A DNA stretch of 64,000 nucleotides from Terricaulis silvestris (lineage in GTDB: Bacteria > Pseudomonadota > Alphaproteobacteria > Caulobacterales > Aquidulcibacteraceae): the NCBI RefSeq assembly GCF_009792355.1, contig NZ_CP047045.1:3560501-3624500 (forward strand). The letters are read 5' to 3'. Within the stretch, counting starts at the first letter, position 1. Each line of letters opens with the position of its first letter. Made by a program: the position numbers and the translations under genes. The notes below the pieces were generated by a model. That model was given only the letters and a program-made list of their open reading frames with translations. It was not told where the DNA came from and did not search any database. Of this stretch, positions 34,163-42,007 are shown in pieces.

Positions 34163-34717
34163 ATGACCTTACGCACGCTCGCTTGCGCCATCGCCGCGCT
34201 CACCCTCACCGCCTGCGGCCAGCCGCAACAAGACGGCGCGCCCGCCGCGCCATCCGATGGCTCCGTCACGCTCGGTTCGGCCCAGAGCTTGCCGGATTGG
34301 CTGCTCGTCGCCCGTCAGCGCGATTGCCGCGGTGAAACGCCGGCGGAGGAGCGCGAATGCATCGGCGAAGTGCATTTCAATCAGCGCACCATCACCCGCA
34401 ACACCGCCGACGGCACCGCGGACATCTGGATTCAGGTCCGCCACGCGCAGCCGCAATTGTTCGAAATGGAGTCCGCGACCACGGAAACGCTGATCCGGTT
34501 CACCAACGAGCGCCTGCACTATCGCTTCCAATGCCGCGAGACCGACGCCAACGGCGCGCCGTTGGAGAATTTCGGACACTTCATCGTGGTTGAACGCCAG
34601 ATCATGGGCGAAGCCGAAGTCGTGATCGCGCGCGACGAGCCGACGCCGATCTACCGCGCGCCTATCCGTGGCAGCGTTACTGGGATTATTCAGCCGATCG
34701 CGTGCCGGGGTTCGTAA
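34163..34717 (+). CDS. Hypothetical lipoprotein
   Basis: 184 residues with a clean lipoprotein signal (MTLRTLACAIAALTLTAC). The mature part has paired Cys (DCRGETPAEERECIGE) and a beta-strand-rich domain (TADIWIQVRHAQPQLFEME, FTNERLHYRFQCRETD), ending in a Cys three residues from the terminus. I do not recognise the family. It follows the SDR gene by 37 bases and could be co-transcribed. Confidence 0.6.
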   Translation: MTLRTLACAIAALTLTACGQPQQDGAPAAPSDGSVTLGSAQSLPDWLLVARQRDCRGETPAEERECIGEVHFNQRTITRNTADGTADIWIQVRHAQPQLFEMESATTETLIRFTNERLHYRFQCRETDANGAPLENFGHFIVVERQIMGEAEVVIARDEPTPIYRAPIRGSVTGIIQPIACRGS

Positions 34718-34720
34718 GCG

Positions 34721-35170
34721 TCAGCCCTGGCGGCGTTGGTAGATGATGTTCACAAGCAGCACGCGCGCGCCTTGGGCGCCGAGGACGCGATCTATCTGCT
34801 GTTGCATAATGCGCGTTAGCACCGTTGGGTCGGGCGCGGTGCGGTCGCGATAATAGGTGGAGGCATAGGTCGCCAGCGCGGTGCGCAACGCATCGCGCAG
34901 ACGCGGCGCGTTGAGCTGGGCGCGACGGCGCAGCGCTTCGTCCGGCACATCGATGCCCATATCGACCACAATCGTGCCGAGCGTCGAACTCCGCTGCAGC
35001 ACGCCGGCCGAGAGCGTGGGCAGCGGCACAAACGATTCCGCGCTGGTCAGACGCTCCTGGCGGCTCGCCGGCGCCTGCTCCGGCGCAGCGTTGCCGCCGC
35101 CGGAGGCCATGGCTGGTCCGGCAAGCGCCGCGAGGACGACGGCAAATGCAAAGGAACGCGCGAAACGCAT
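34721..35170 (-). CDS. Hypothetical periplasmic protein
   Basis: 149 residues. Signal peptide MRFARSFAFAVVLAALAGPAMA is followed by a Gly/Ala/Pro linker and a domain with IVVDMGIDVPDEALRRRAQ, APRLRDALRTALATYAS and a final strand VLLVNIIYQ. The layout (strand, long helix, strand) recalls FliL-like periplasmic domains, but without a membrane anchor. Proteins of this kind are common in Caulobacterales. The function is unknown. It is convergent with the upstream lipoprotein gene, 3 bases apart. Confidence 0.6.
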   Translation of the reverse strand: MRFARSFAFAVVLAALAGPAMASGGGNAAPEQAPASRQERLTSAESFVPLPTLSAGVLQRSSTLGTIVVDMGIDVPDEALRRRAQLNAPRLRDALRTALATYASTYYRDRTAPDPTVLTRIMQQQIDRVLGAQGARVLLVNIIYQRRQG

Positions 35171-35212
35171 GCGCGCAACCTCGCTGCTTCGCCGCTAAGG
35201 AATCGTTAGCGA

Positions 35213-35995
35213 CTACGCCGCCGTCCAGCCGCCGTCGACATTGAGCGCAGCGCCATTGATCTCATCGGCTGCCGGCGAGGTGAGAAAGAGCGCCACGCCC
35301 GCGATTTGCTCGACTTTGACGAACTCCTTGGTCGGCTGGGCCGCCAACAGGACGTCGTTGATCACCTGGTCCCGCGTCAACCCACGCGCCTTCATGGTGT
35401 CGGGAATCTGCCCCTCCACCAAAGTCGTGAACACGTAACCCGGTGAAATCGCGTTGCAGCGGACATTGAACATGGCGCCCTCGAGCGCCACCGTCTTGGT
35501 CAGGCCCAGCACGCCGTGCTTGGCAGCCACGTAGGCGGACTTGAACGGCGACGCGACATGCGCATGCGCCGAGGCGATGTTGATGATGCGGCCATAGCGG
35601 CGCTCCTTCATGCCGCGCATCGCGGCGCGAATGGTGTGAAACGATGCCGACAGATTGAGCGCGATGATCGCGTTCCATTTCTCGACCGGGAAATCCTCGA
35701 TCGGCGACACGAACTGGATGCCGGCGTTGTTCACAAGCACGTCCAGCCGCCCGAACGCGCCGATGGCGCTCTCGACCATCCCTGTACACGCCTCGGCTTG
35801 CATCAGATTGGCGCCGTCGTAGCGCACTGTGACACCGGCCTCGCGCTCCAGGACGCTGCGAATGCTCTCGATCTCGCCCGCGTCGCCTAGGCCGTTGAGC
35901 GTCACGTCCATGCCTGCCTTGGCGAACGCCGTTGCTACCGCCAGCCCAATGCCGCTGGTGGAGCCCGTCACCAAAGCCGCTTTACGTTCGCTCAT
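35213..35995 (-). CDS. bdhA: 3-hydroxybutyrate dehydrogenase (SDR)
   Basis: 260 residues. ALVTGSTSGIGLAVA is the cofactor loop, LVNNAGIQFVSPIEDFP and IINIASAHAHVASPFKSAYVAAKHG hold the Ser/Tyr/Lys centre, and CNAISPGYVFTTLVE and AAQPTKEFV are characteristic of D-3-hydroxybutyrate dehydrogenases. It converts 3-hydroxybutyrate and NAD+ to acetoacetate, which fits PHB turnover. Assignment within the SDRs rests on the QPTKEFV segment. Confidence 0.88.
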   Translation of the reverse strand: MSERKAALVTGSTSGIGLAVATAFAKAGMDVTLNGLGDAGEIESIRSVLEREAGVTVRYDGANLMQAEACTGMVESAIGAFGRLDVLVNNAGIQFVSPIEDFPVEKWNAIIALNLSASFHTIRAAMRGMKERRYGRIINIASAHAHVASPFKSAYVAAKHGVLGLTKTVALEGAMFNVRCNAISPGYVFTTLVEGQIPDTMKARGLTRDQVINDVLLAAQPTKEFVKVEQIAGVALFLTSPAADEINGAALNVDGGWTAA

Positions 35996-36088
35996 CTGCT
36001 TACCCTCGCCTGCTCGCCTTGCGTCCCCGCGCCGGAACCGCTAGCGCAGGCCATATAAGCCAGCTGCGGCTGTTGAGGGACCCCGCTC

Positions 36089-36535
36089 ATGGATTTCACC
36101 GCGCCTTTGAACGCTTTCGTTGCGGGATTTCCCGATTTCATCATTCAGCTGGGCGCGGCGCTCGGTCTCTTCATCGTGTCGATCATAATCTACGTGATCA
36201 TGACGCCACACAAAGAACTGGCGCTGATCCGCGCCGGCAACCCCTCCGCCGCACTTGCCTTCGCCGGCGTCGTCATCGGCCTCGCCATTCCGCTGGGGTC
36301 GTGCCTGGCCTACGCCTTCAGCCTGTTCGACCTCCTGATCTGGGGTATCATCACGCTGTTGCTGCAGTTGATCGCATTTCGGTTCACCGACATGTTCCTG
36401 CGCGGACTACCCCGGCGCATCGCCGAAGGCGACGTCGCCGCCGCCGTATTTCTGATGAGCGTGAAGATCGGCGTGGCGCTGATCATCTCGGGTGCGCTCG
36501 CCGATCCGAACGTCGCCATCTATCGGGGCGGATAG
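36089..36535 (+). CDS. DUF350 family membrane protein
   Basis: 148 residues with about four hydrophobic segments in two similar halves: FPDFIIQLGAALGLFIVSII, ALAFAGVVIGLAIPLGSCLAYA, IWGIITLLLQLIAFRFTDMF and AAAVFLMSVKIGVALIISGAL. Short polar loops include the conserved LIRAGNPSAA. DUF350 proteins are inner-membrane proteins of unknown function. The downstream protease starts 1 base after the stop, so they are likely co-translated. Confidence 0.88.
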   Translation: MDFTAPLNAFVAGFPDFIIQLGAALGLFIVSIIIYVIMTPHKELALIRAGNPSAALAFAGVVIGLAIPLGSCLAYAFSLFDLLIWGIITLLLQLIAFRFTDMFLRGLPRRIAEGDVAAAVFLMSVKIGVALIISGALADPNVAIYRGG

Positions 36536-36536
36536 T

Positions 36537-37379
36537 TTGATCCGTCTCATTCCTGACTGGCTGCTGTACATCATCGTGATCGTCACGGTGGTGTTCGTGC
36601 TGTTCCGCATCGACCAGCGCGCCGATGCGCCGGAAGCGCTACCGGATCAGCCCGAGATCGGCGCCTTCTTGCCGCCGCCGTCGATCTACGATCCCGAAGT
36701 GCTGGTGGAAGTCGGCCCGGTCGCGTCGGGGCTCGGCAGCGCGTTTGCGATTTCCGAGGACGGCTGGTGGGTTACAGCGCGCCACGTCGTGGACGCCTGC
36801 GAACGCGTCGGCATCATTGTCGGCCAGGGCTCGGCGACGCCGGTGACGGAAGTGAAAGTCGCTCTGTTCGCCGATCTCGCGCTGCTGAAAACCGATGGCG
36901 CGCCGGCGGCCCTGGCGCTCGATACGTCCGAGCGGCGGTTTCAAGTCGGCCAGCGCGCCTATCACGTCGGCTTCCCGCAGGGGCGTCCCGGCGAAGCGTA
37001 TTCGCGCTTGATTGGGCGCGAAACTTTGGTCGCGCGTGGGCGCTATGAAGTGGAAGAACCGGTGCTGGCGTGGGCGGAGCTTGGCCGCACCGGGGGCATG
37101 CGCGGCTCGCTCGCCGGCATTAGTGGCGGGCCGGCGATCTCGGCCAGCGGTCAAGTGATTGGCGTCACCGTCGCGGAATCGGCGCGGCGCGGCCGCATCT
37201 ACACCGCGGCTCCGTCCTCGATCCTGCGTCTCCTTCGCGTCGAGCAAGTGGAGGCCGAAGGCCGTCCCTCGCCGCGGCTGACGCCGCAGAATTACGGTGA
37301 AGAATCCGACGATCTCCGCCGCGAGCTCATCGTGGCGCAAGTTGTCTGCGTCGCGCCCGGGGATGGACCGCGTCGATGA
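36537..37379 (+). CDS. Membrane-anchored trypsin-like serine protease
   Basis: About 280 residues with an N-terminal anchor (WLLYIIVIVTVVFVLF) and a periplasmic S1 protease domain. The triad is intact: His83 in TARHVVDAC, Asp113 in ALFADLALLK and Ser196 in GISGGPAIS. TTG 36537 is chosen because it follows directly on the DUF350 stop. No PDZ domain follows, unlike DegP/DegS. Overlap with pyrF is ATGA. The substrate is unknown. Confidence 0.85.
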   Translation: MIRLIPDWLLYIIVIVTVVFVLFRIDQRADAPEALPDQPEIGAFLPPPSIYDPEVLVEVGPVASGLGSAFAISEDGWWVTARHVVDACERVGIIVGQGSATPVTEVKVALFADLALLKTDGAPAALALDTSERRFQVGQRAYHVGFPQGRPGEAYSRLIGRETLVARGRYEVEEPVLAWAELGRTGGMRGSLAGISGGPAISASGQVIGVTVAESARRGRIYTAAPSSILRLLRVEQVEAEGRPSPRLTPQNYGEESDDLRRELIVAQVVCVAPGDGPRR

Positions 37380-38266
37380 GCGCGTACGCCGACCGCCTCA
37401 TCGAAGCGGTGCGCCGCAAGGACACACCGCTCTGCGTTGGGCTCGACCCGTTCACCGATCGCATTCCGGCGCTGTTTGGCGACGCGCGCGAAGACACCAG
37501 CGCGGTGCTGAAGTTCGGCGCTTCGATCATCGAGATCGCGCAGCAGCACGCGGCCGTGCTGAAGCCGCAGCTCGGGCTGTTCGAGCAGTTCGGTGAAATG
37601 GGTTACGCCACGGCGCGGTTGCTGACGGAGCAAGCGCGCGGAGCCGGCATGATCGTGCTGCTTGATGCGAAACGCGGCGATATCGGCACGACGGCTGAAG
37701 GTTATGCACGCGCGACGCTTGGGCCGAAGCCTGGGTTCGATGCCGATTGCGTCACGGTGAATCCGTATATGGGCTTGGACACGCTTGAGCCGTTTCTCAG
37801 CGTGGCAGAGCGCGCGAGCAAAGGCGTTGCGGTGCTGGTGCGGACGTCCAATCCGGGCGCGGGCGATGTGCAGGATTTGCAAGTCGGGGGCGCGCCGGTG
37901 TGGCGGCGTGTTGGTGAGATGCTGTCGGGCGCGACGCAGCGTTTGAAGGGCGTGAGCGGTTGGTCGGGGCTGATGGCTGTCGCTGGCGCCACCTATCCCG
38001 AAGAAGCACGTGCGCTGCGTGAAGTGATGCCGGATGCGCTTTTCCTGGTGCCGGGCTACGGCGCACAGGGTGCAAGCGCGGCGGATGCGGTCGCGGGCTT
38101 CGTTACAAAGCCGAAGGGCTTGGAAGGTGGCGTCGTCTCCTCCTCTCGCGCCGTGCTTTATCCACAAGCGGCGCAAGCCGCGAAAAACATGAGCGAATGG
38201 CGCGCCGCGATCGGTGACGCCATGGCGGCGGCGGCAGCTGAACTCCGCGCCGCCTGTGCACGCTGA
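37376..38266 (+). CDS. pyrF: Orotidine 5'-phosphate decarboxylase, type 2
   Basis: 296 residues matching the longer type 2 form: CVGLDPFTDRIPALF near the start, the catalytic VLLDAKRGDIGTTAEGYA (K99 with the following Asp), TVNPYMGLDTLEPF and a phosphate-binding end FLVPGYGAQGA. It makes UMP from OMP. Being translationally coupled to a serine protease is unusual and probably incidental. Confidence 0.96.
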   Translation: MSAYADRLIEAVRRKDTPLCVGLDPFTDRIPALFGDAREDTSAVLKFGASIIEIAQQHAAVLKPQLGLFEQFGEMGYATARLLTEQARGAGMIVLLDAKRGDIGTTAEGYARATLGPKPGFDADCVTVNPYMGLDTLEPFLSVAERASKGVAVLVRTSNPGAGDVQDLQVGGAPVWRRVGEMLSGATQRLKGVSGWSGLMAVAGATYPEEARALREVMPDALFLVPGYGAQGASAADAVAGFVTKPKGLEGGVVSSSRAVLYPQAAQAAKNMSEWRAAIGDAMAAAAAELRAACAR

Positions 38267-38340
38267 CAGCGCGACAAAGCCAAACGAACCCGCTAATCGT
38301 TCGACTCGGGGAACGCGCTAAACGGCGAGGGAGAAGTTCC

Positions 38341-39291
38341 ATGCGCAAGAATTTGACGCACGCTTTGGCTGCTATCGCGGCGTTGTTGTTCGCGGCGCCG
38401 GCGTTCGCGGACGGCACCGGCAATGCTGGCCCTGACGTGGCCGCGCCGCCGGTGCGCGCGCAACCGCTGCAACCGACGGCCGAGCCTTCGACGGCGGCAG
38501 GCCGTACGGGCATCATTCCGCTGGGCGACGCCGGACTCTCGATCAACGTGCCGGACGGCTACCGCTTCTACTCCGCCGAAGAAGCGCAGCGCTGGCTACA
38601 GCGCAACAACGCCGCAGCGCCAAGCGGCATTGTCTACGGCCTGCTCGCACCGGCGAGCACCGACATCAATCAGCCGGGCGCGTGGGCGACAGTCGTGAGC
38701 TATGACGCGATCGGTTACGTGCAACCGGAAACCGCGTCTGGCCTCGCTGACACGAATTTCGAGACCAGTGTGCGCGACGCGCGCCAAACCCAGAGCCGCA
38801 CCTTTGAGGGCTTCGCCGCGACGCCAGCGTTCGAAGCCGCCGCGCCAACACTGACCTGGGCCGAGCGCATCGCCGCGCCTGGCTCGGGGGCCAAGGATTT
38901 GCGCTACGAGCAGAAGGTGCTCGGCAGGAGCGGCGTCGCTGGCCTCACCTCGATCGGCAGCGCCGATCAGATGACGGAGATCGCGGCGGCCGCTGCCGAC
39001 ATGCAAGCGATGCTGAGTTTCGCCGAGGGCCAACGGCATCAGGACTTCCAACCGGCGTCGGATCAAGTTTCGCAATACTCGGTACCGGGCCTGGTCACTG
39101 GCGTGCCGACGGCGCAGGCGCAAGCCTTGGCGGAAAACGCTTCGACCACGGGTGGTACGGGCCAGACTGCGTTTGGCGGTCTCTCAGGCTACTTCCCGTG
39201 GATCGCACTCGGCGTGATCGTGCTCGCCGGCGCCGGCTACATGGCCATGCGCAAGAAGGGTGATGACGACGAGGAAGAAGAAGCGGCGTAA
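38341..39291 (+). CDS. DUF2167 family membrane protein
   Basis: 316 residues. A signal peptide (MRKNLTHALAAIAALLFAAPAFA) leads into a periplasmic domain with INVPDGYRFYSAEEAQRWL, WATVVSYDAIGYV, TFEGFAATPAFEAAAPTLTW and MLSFAEGQRHQDFQPASDQ, which fit DUF2167. One C-terminal transmembrane helix (FPWIALGVIVLAGAGYMAM) and an acidic tail (DDDEEEEAA) follow. The family function is not known. Confidence 0.75.
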   Translation: MRKNLTHALAAIAALLFAAPAFADGTGNAGPDVAAPPVRAQPLQPTAEPSTAAGRTGIIPLGDAGLSINVPDGYRFYSAEEAQRWLQRNNAAAPSGIVYGLLAPASTDINQPGAWATVVSYDAIGYVQPETASGLADTNFETSVRDARQTQSRTFEGFAATPAFEAAAPTLTWAERIAAPGSGAKDLRYEQKVLGRSGVAGLTSIGSADQMTEIAAAAADMQAMLSFAEGQRHQDFQPASDQVSQYSVPGLVTGVPTAQAQALAENASTTGGTGQTAFGGLSGYFPWIALGVIVLAGAGYMAMRKKGDDDEEEEAA

Positions 39292-39624
39292 CTACGCCAC
39301 GCTGACAATTCCGTCCGAAACAACAACGGCGATGCGCTCCAAGCCATCGCCGTTGCACGGGCCGCCGGCGCAAGCGCCATCTTCCAGCCCGAAGCTTGCG
39401 CCATGCGCGGCGCAGACCATGTAGCGGCCTTCTTGCACGACGATGCGGCCGTCTGCGCGTTGCAGCGGATAACCGGCGTGTGGGCACTTGTTGCGAAACG
39501 CGGAGATCACGTCGCCGCGCCGCGTTAAGACAACCGACGCGAACGGATCGTCCTCGAAGCGCACGACGATGGCGCATGGGTCAGCGAGATCGGCGAGCCG
39601 CGCCAAGACGTGGCCCGGCGTCAC
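39292..39624 (-). CDS. Rieske [2Fe-2S] ferredoxin-like protein
   Basis: 110 residues. The two Rieske boxes are [10 protein letters not shown] (C47, H49) and [10 protein letters not shown] (C71, H74). No membrane anchor is present, so this is a small soluble electron carrier of the type used by oxygenases or assimilatory reductases. It starts inside the gpsA stop (4-base overlap) and converges on the DUF2167 gene with no gap. Confidence 0.93.
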   Translation of the reverse strand: MTPGHVLARLADLADPCAIVVRFEDDPFASVVLTRRGDVISAFRNKCPHAGYPLQRADGRIVVQEGRYMVCAAHGASFGLEDGACAGGPCNGDGLERIAVVVSDGIVSVA

Positions 39625-40625
39625 GCGCTCTCCGCTTTGAACGGGCGCGAGAGCAGCGCCGTGATGGCTTCGTCGATGCCGATGCGTTCGCCGACGATGG
39701 CGTCGACCGCGGCGCAGATCGGCATTTCCACGTTGTACTTCGCCGCCAGCGCGACAACGGCCGGCGCGCTCTCCATGCCTTCGGCGACGGAGCGGCGTTC
39801 GGCCAGGATGTCTTTCAGCTTGCGCCCTTCGCCCAGCGCCGCGCCGAGCGAGGTGTTGCGCGACGTGAGCGAGGCGCAGGTGAGCACCAGGTCGCCGAGG
39901 CCACAGAGACCGGACAGTGTTTCCGCTTTTGCGCCCATGGCCAGGCCGAGGCGCGTGAGTTCGGCGAAGCCGCGCGTGATCAAGGCGGCGCGCGCGCCGT
40001 CTCCGAGCTTGCGGCCCTCGGCGACGCCACAGGCGATGGCGATGACGTTTTTCACCGCGCCGCCAATCTCGGCGCCGATCAGGTCGTCGGCGAAGTACGG
40101 GCGGAATGTCGGCAGGCCGATGGTGGCGACGATGCGCTGCGCGAGGTCTGGATCGGGGCTAGCGATGGTGGTGGCCGTGGGAAGCCCGCGAGCGACATCC
40201 TTGGCGAAGCCGGGACCGGAGAGCACGGCAGGGACGACTCCGGGGATCTCCTCGGCCAGCACGTCGGTCATCAGCGCCAGCGAGCCGCGCTCGACACCCT
40301 TGGCGCAGAGCACCAGGGGCGCGCCTGACCTCAAGTGCGGGCGGAGGCTGCGCAGCACGGCGCGCATGTGCTGGGCGGGCGGGACGGCGAGGATCAGCTC
40401 TGCCTTAGCCGCCTCCTCGATCGAGTTGGTGGCTCTTACTTTGGCGTTGAGGGCGATGCCGGGCAGGAAAAGCGGGTTTTCGTGGGCGCTGTTCACGCCC
40501 TCGACCACTTCCGGCTCGCGGGCCCACAACGTGACGTCTCGGCCGGCGGCGGCGGCCACTTGCGCCAAGGCAGTGCCCCAGGCCCCCGCCCCCAGGACAG
40601 CGACGCTACGGTAAGCCCCGTTCAC
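39621..40625 (-). CDS. gpsA: NAD(P)+-dependent glycerol-3-phosphate dehydrogenase
   Basis: 334 residues. [16 protein letters not shown] is the nucleotide-binding start, CAKGVERGS and [17 protein letters not shown] are the substrate region, and [17 protein letters not shown] with the catalytic Lys is diagnostic. [11 protein letters not shown] and the [12 protein letters not shown] end also match. It supplies glycerol-3-phosphate for phospholipids. Its start is 51 bases from the divergent TetR gene, and a palindrome lies in this gap. Confidence 0.97.
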   Translation of the reverse strand: MNGAYRSVAVLGAGAWGTALAQVAAAAGRDVTLWAREPEVVEGVNSAHENPLFLPGIALNAKVRATNSIEEAAKAELILAVPPAQHMRAVLRSLRPHLRSGAPLVLCAKGVERGSLALMTDVLAEEIPGVVPAVLSGPGFAKDVARGLPTATTIASPDPDLAQRIVATIGLPTFRPYFADDLIGAEIGGAVKNVIAIACGVAEGRKLGDGARAALITRGFAELTRLGLAMGAKAETLSGLCGLGDLVLTCASLTSRNTSLGAALGEGRKLKDILAERRSVAEGMESAPAVVALAAKYNVEMPICAAVDAIVGERIGIDEAITALLSRPFKAESA

Positions 40626-40637
40626 AATCCTGAATCC

Positions 40638-40652
40638 TTCATTGAACGTTCA
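40638..40652. promoter_or_regulatory. Palindromic operator candidate between gpsA and the TetR gene
   Basis: TTCATTGAACGTTCA contains two overlapping symmetries, TTCAtTGAA and TGAACGTTCA. It lies 25 bases before the TetR start and 13 bases before the gpsA start, so a bound repressor could block both. A related TTCATTGA occurs at 41348-41355. Confidence 0.5.
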
Positions 40653-40676
40653 GGCAAAACCCGCTATCCTGTAGGG

Positions 40677-41309
40677 ATGGATGAGAAAAACGCTACCCGG
40701 GACCGCATTCTCCACGCGGCCATGAACCGCATCAAGCACTACGGCTACGGCAAGACCACGATGGCCGAAATCGCCGCCGATTGCGACATGTCGCCGGGCA
40801 ATATCTATCGCTTCTTCGAAGCCAAGATCGACATCGCCGAAGCCATGGCGCGCAACCACTACGAGGAGGAGCGCGCCGAACTCGCCGCGATCGCACGCAA
40901 GAAGGATTGGCCGGCCGACAAGCGAATCCGCGAAATCTTCTTCAAACGCATGCGCGATTCCTACTGCATGTTCGAGGAAAACGCGAAAATCCTTGAGGTA
41001 GCTGAAGTGCTGACACGTGAGCGGCCGATGTTCTCGAATGAACAAATGGCTCTGGAGCGCGTGTTTCTGGGCGCCGTTCTGGAGGACGGTGAGAAGGCCG
41101 GTTTGTTTGCAGCGGGAGACCACACCTTCACCGCCGAGATGATGCAGTCCGCCACCATGAAGTTCTCGGTGCCGCAACTCTTCTCCAAGCTCACCTTGCC
41201 GAAGCTCGAACGCGAGCTGGAAGGCGTGCTGAATCTGCTTTTGAACGGGCTCTATGCTCGCAGTGCCGAGGCGCCAGCCAAGGCCCGCTCCAAGGAGAGC
41301 GTGAGCTAA
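40677..41309 (+). CDS. TetR/AcrR family transcriptional regulator
   Basis: 210 residues. The N-terminal TetR helix-turn-helix is clear: RDRILHAAMNRIKHYGYGKT, then MAEIAADCDMSPGNIYRFF (29-47) as the recognition helix region. The C-terminal domain is helical and has no recognisable ligand signature. ATG 40677 follows GTAGGG. Palindromes lie on both sides of the gene (40638-40652 and 41320-41335), which suggests autoregulation and control of the small downstream ORF. Confidence 0.92.
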   Translation: MDEKNATRDRILHAAMNRIKHYGYGKTTMAEIAADCDMSPGNIYRFFEAKIDIAEAMARNHYEEERAELAAIARKKDWPADKRIREIFFKRMRDSYCMFEENAKILEVAEVLTRERPMFSNEQMALERVFLGAVLEDGEKAGLFAAGDHTFTAEMMQSATMKFSVPQLFSKLTLPKLERELEGVLNLLLNGLYARSAEAPAKARSKESVS

Positions 41310-41319
41310 CATTACATCT

Positions 41320-41335
41320 CGTTCACCGGTGAACG
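41320..41335. promoter_or_regulatory. Perfect 16-bp palindrome, operator candidate
   Basis: CGTTCACCGGTGAACG is fully symmetric. It shares the TTCA/TGAA half-sites of the element upstream of the TetR gene, with wider spacing. It lies 10 bases after the TetR stop and 81 bases before the first 38-residue ORF, a good place for an operator of that ORF. Confidence 0.6.
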
Positions 41336-41416
41336 AAAATGATTTTATTCATTGATCATTGCTTGGGGCGGTGCTACAACAAGCTCATCGAACTTCTGAG
41401 CCCTGGAGCAACCCCA

Positions 41417-41533
41417 ATGACCGCCACCCGCCCTTCCTCCATCATCATGACCGCGTTCGTCCTCGCAGCCGCCGTCCTGGTCGCAACCGCCGCCTCGCCG
41501 CTGCTGCAGATCGCCGCCTCGGTCATCGCCTAG
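41417..41533 (+). CDS. Tiny single-helix membrane protein, 38 residues (twin 1)
   Basis: 38 codons from ATG 41417, with GGAG 8 bases upstream. A short polar start (MTATRPSS) is followed by one helix (IIMTAFVLAAAVLVATAASP) and a short helical tail ending in Ala. It is followed by a strong terminator. It is the same length as the ORF at 41766 and aligns with it gap-free at about 14 of 38 positions, including LVATA and a Pro at residue 28. Expression is not proven. Confidence 0.55.
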   Translation: MTATRPSSIIMTAFVLAAAVLVATAASPLLQIAASVIA

Positions 41534-41578
41534 TCTTCTGCCCCGAAACGCGTCTCCCAGAGCGTTCCGGACCTTGTG

Positions 41579-41613
41579 CAGGCGCGAAGGCGAAAGCCTC
41601 GCGCCTGTCTTTT
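41579..41613 (+). terminator. Rho-independent terminator after twin 1
   Basis: CAGGCGCGAAGGC (41579-41591) pairs with GCCTCGCGCCTG (41596-41607), with one bulged A and a GAAA tetraloop. The run TCTTTTGTC follows. Confidence 0.85.
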
Positions 41614-41765
41614 GTCTGCGTGAATGGGGTGTAATTAACGTTTCGTCTCCATTTCTGCATAGCTGGCCCCGTGTTTTCCTGACTACACCGCGTGACCGAG
41701 AAGGCGCATCTACCGGCTCACGGTGTTCGCACATGCAGCACCGCTTCTTTGTTTCGGAGTTTCCA

Positions 41766-41882
41766 ATGTCTGCGCAAGACCTGCCTGCCATCACCCGGGC
41801 CCTGTCCGTTGTGGTCGCGATTGCACTGGTCGCGACCGCGCTGGCGCCTGTGATTTTCACGGCCGCACGGATCGTGGCCTAA
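41766..41882 (+). CDS. Tiny single-helix membrane protein, 38 residues (twin 2)
   Basis: 38 codons from ATG 41766, with CGGAG 6 bases upstream. MSAQDLPAITRA precedes one hydrophobic helix (LSVVVAIALVATALAPVIF) and the tail TAARIVA. The length is identical to the ORF at 41417; shared positions include LVATA, the Pro at residue 28 and a C-terminal Ala. It has its own terminator. Likely role: regulatory or toxin-like membrane peptide, by inference from size only. Confidence 0.55.
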   Translation: MSAQDLPAITRALSVVVAIALVATALAPVIFTAARIVA

Positions 41883-41964
41883 GCCTCCCGCTCCGGTGCC
41901 TGGGACCCCAAGCCCAGCGCCGGAGCGACCCGGCTTCCGCTGAATCATCCAGATTCAATTCAAG

Positions 41965-41995
41965 AGCCCGCCCTCACAGGCGGGCTTTTGTGTTT
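41965..41995 (+). terminator. Rho-independent terminator after twin 2
   Basis: AGCCCGCC (41965-41972) pairs with GGCGGGCT (41979-41986) across a CTCACA loop, followed by TTTGTGTTTT. It separates the small ORF from hemC. Confidence 0.85.
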
Positions 41996-42007
41996 TAAGA
42001 CGCTCCC

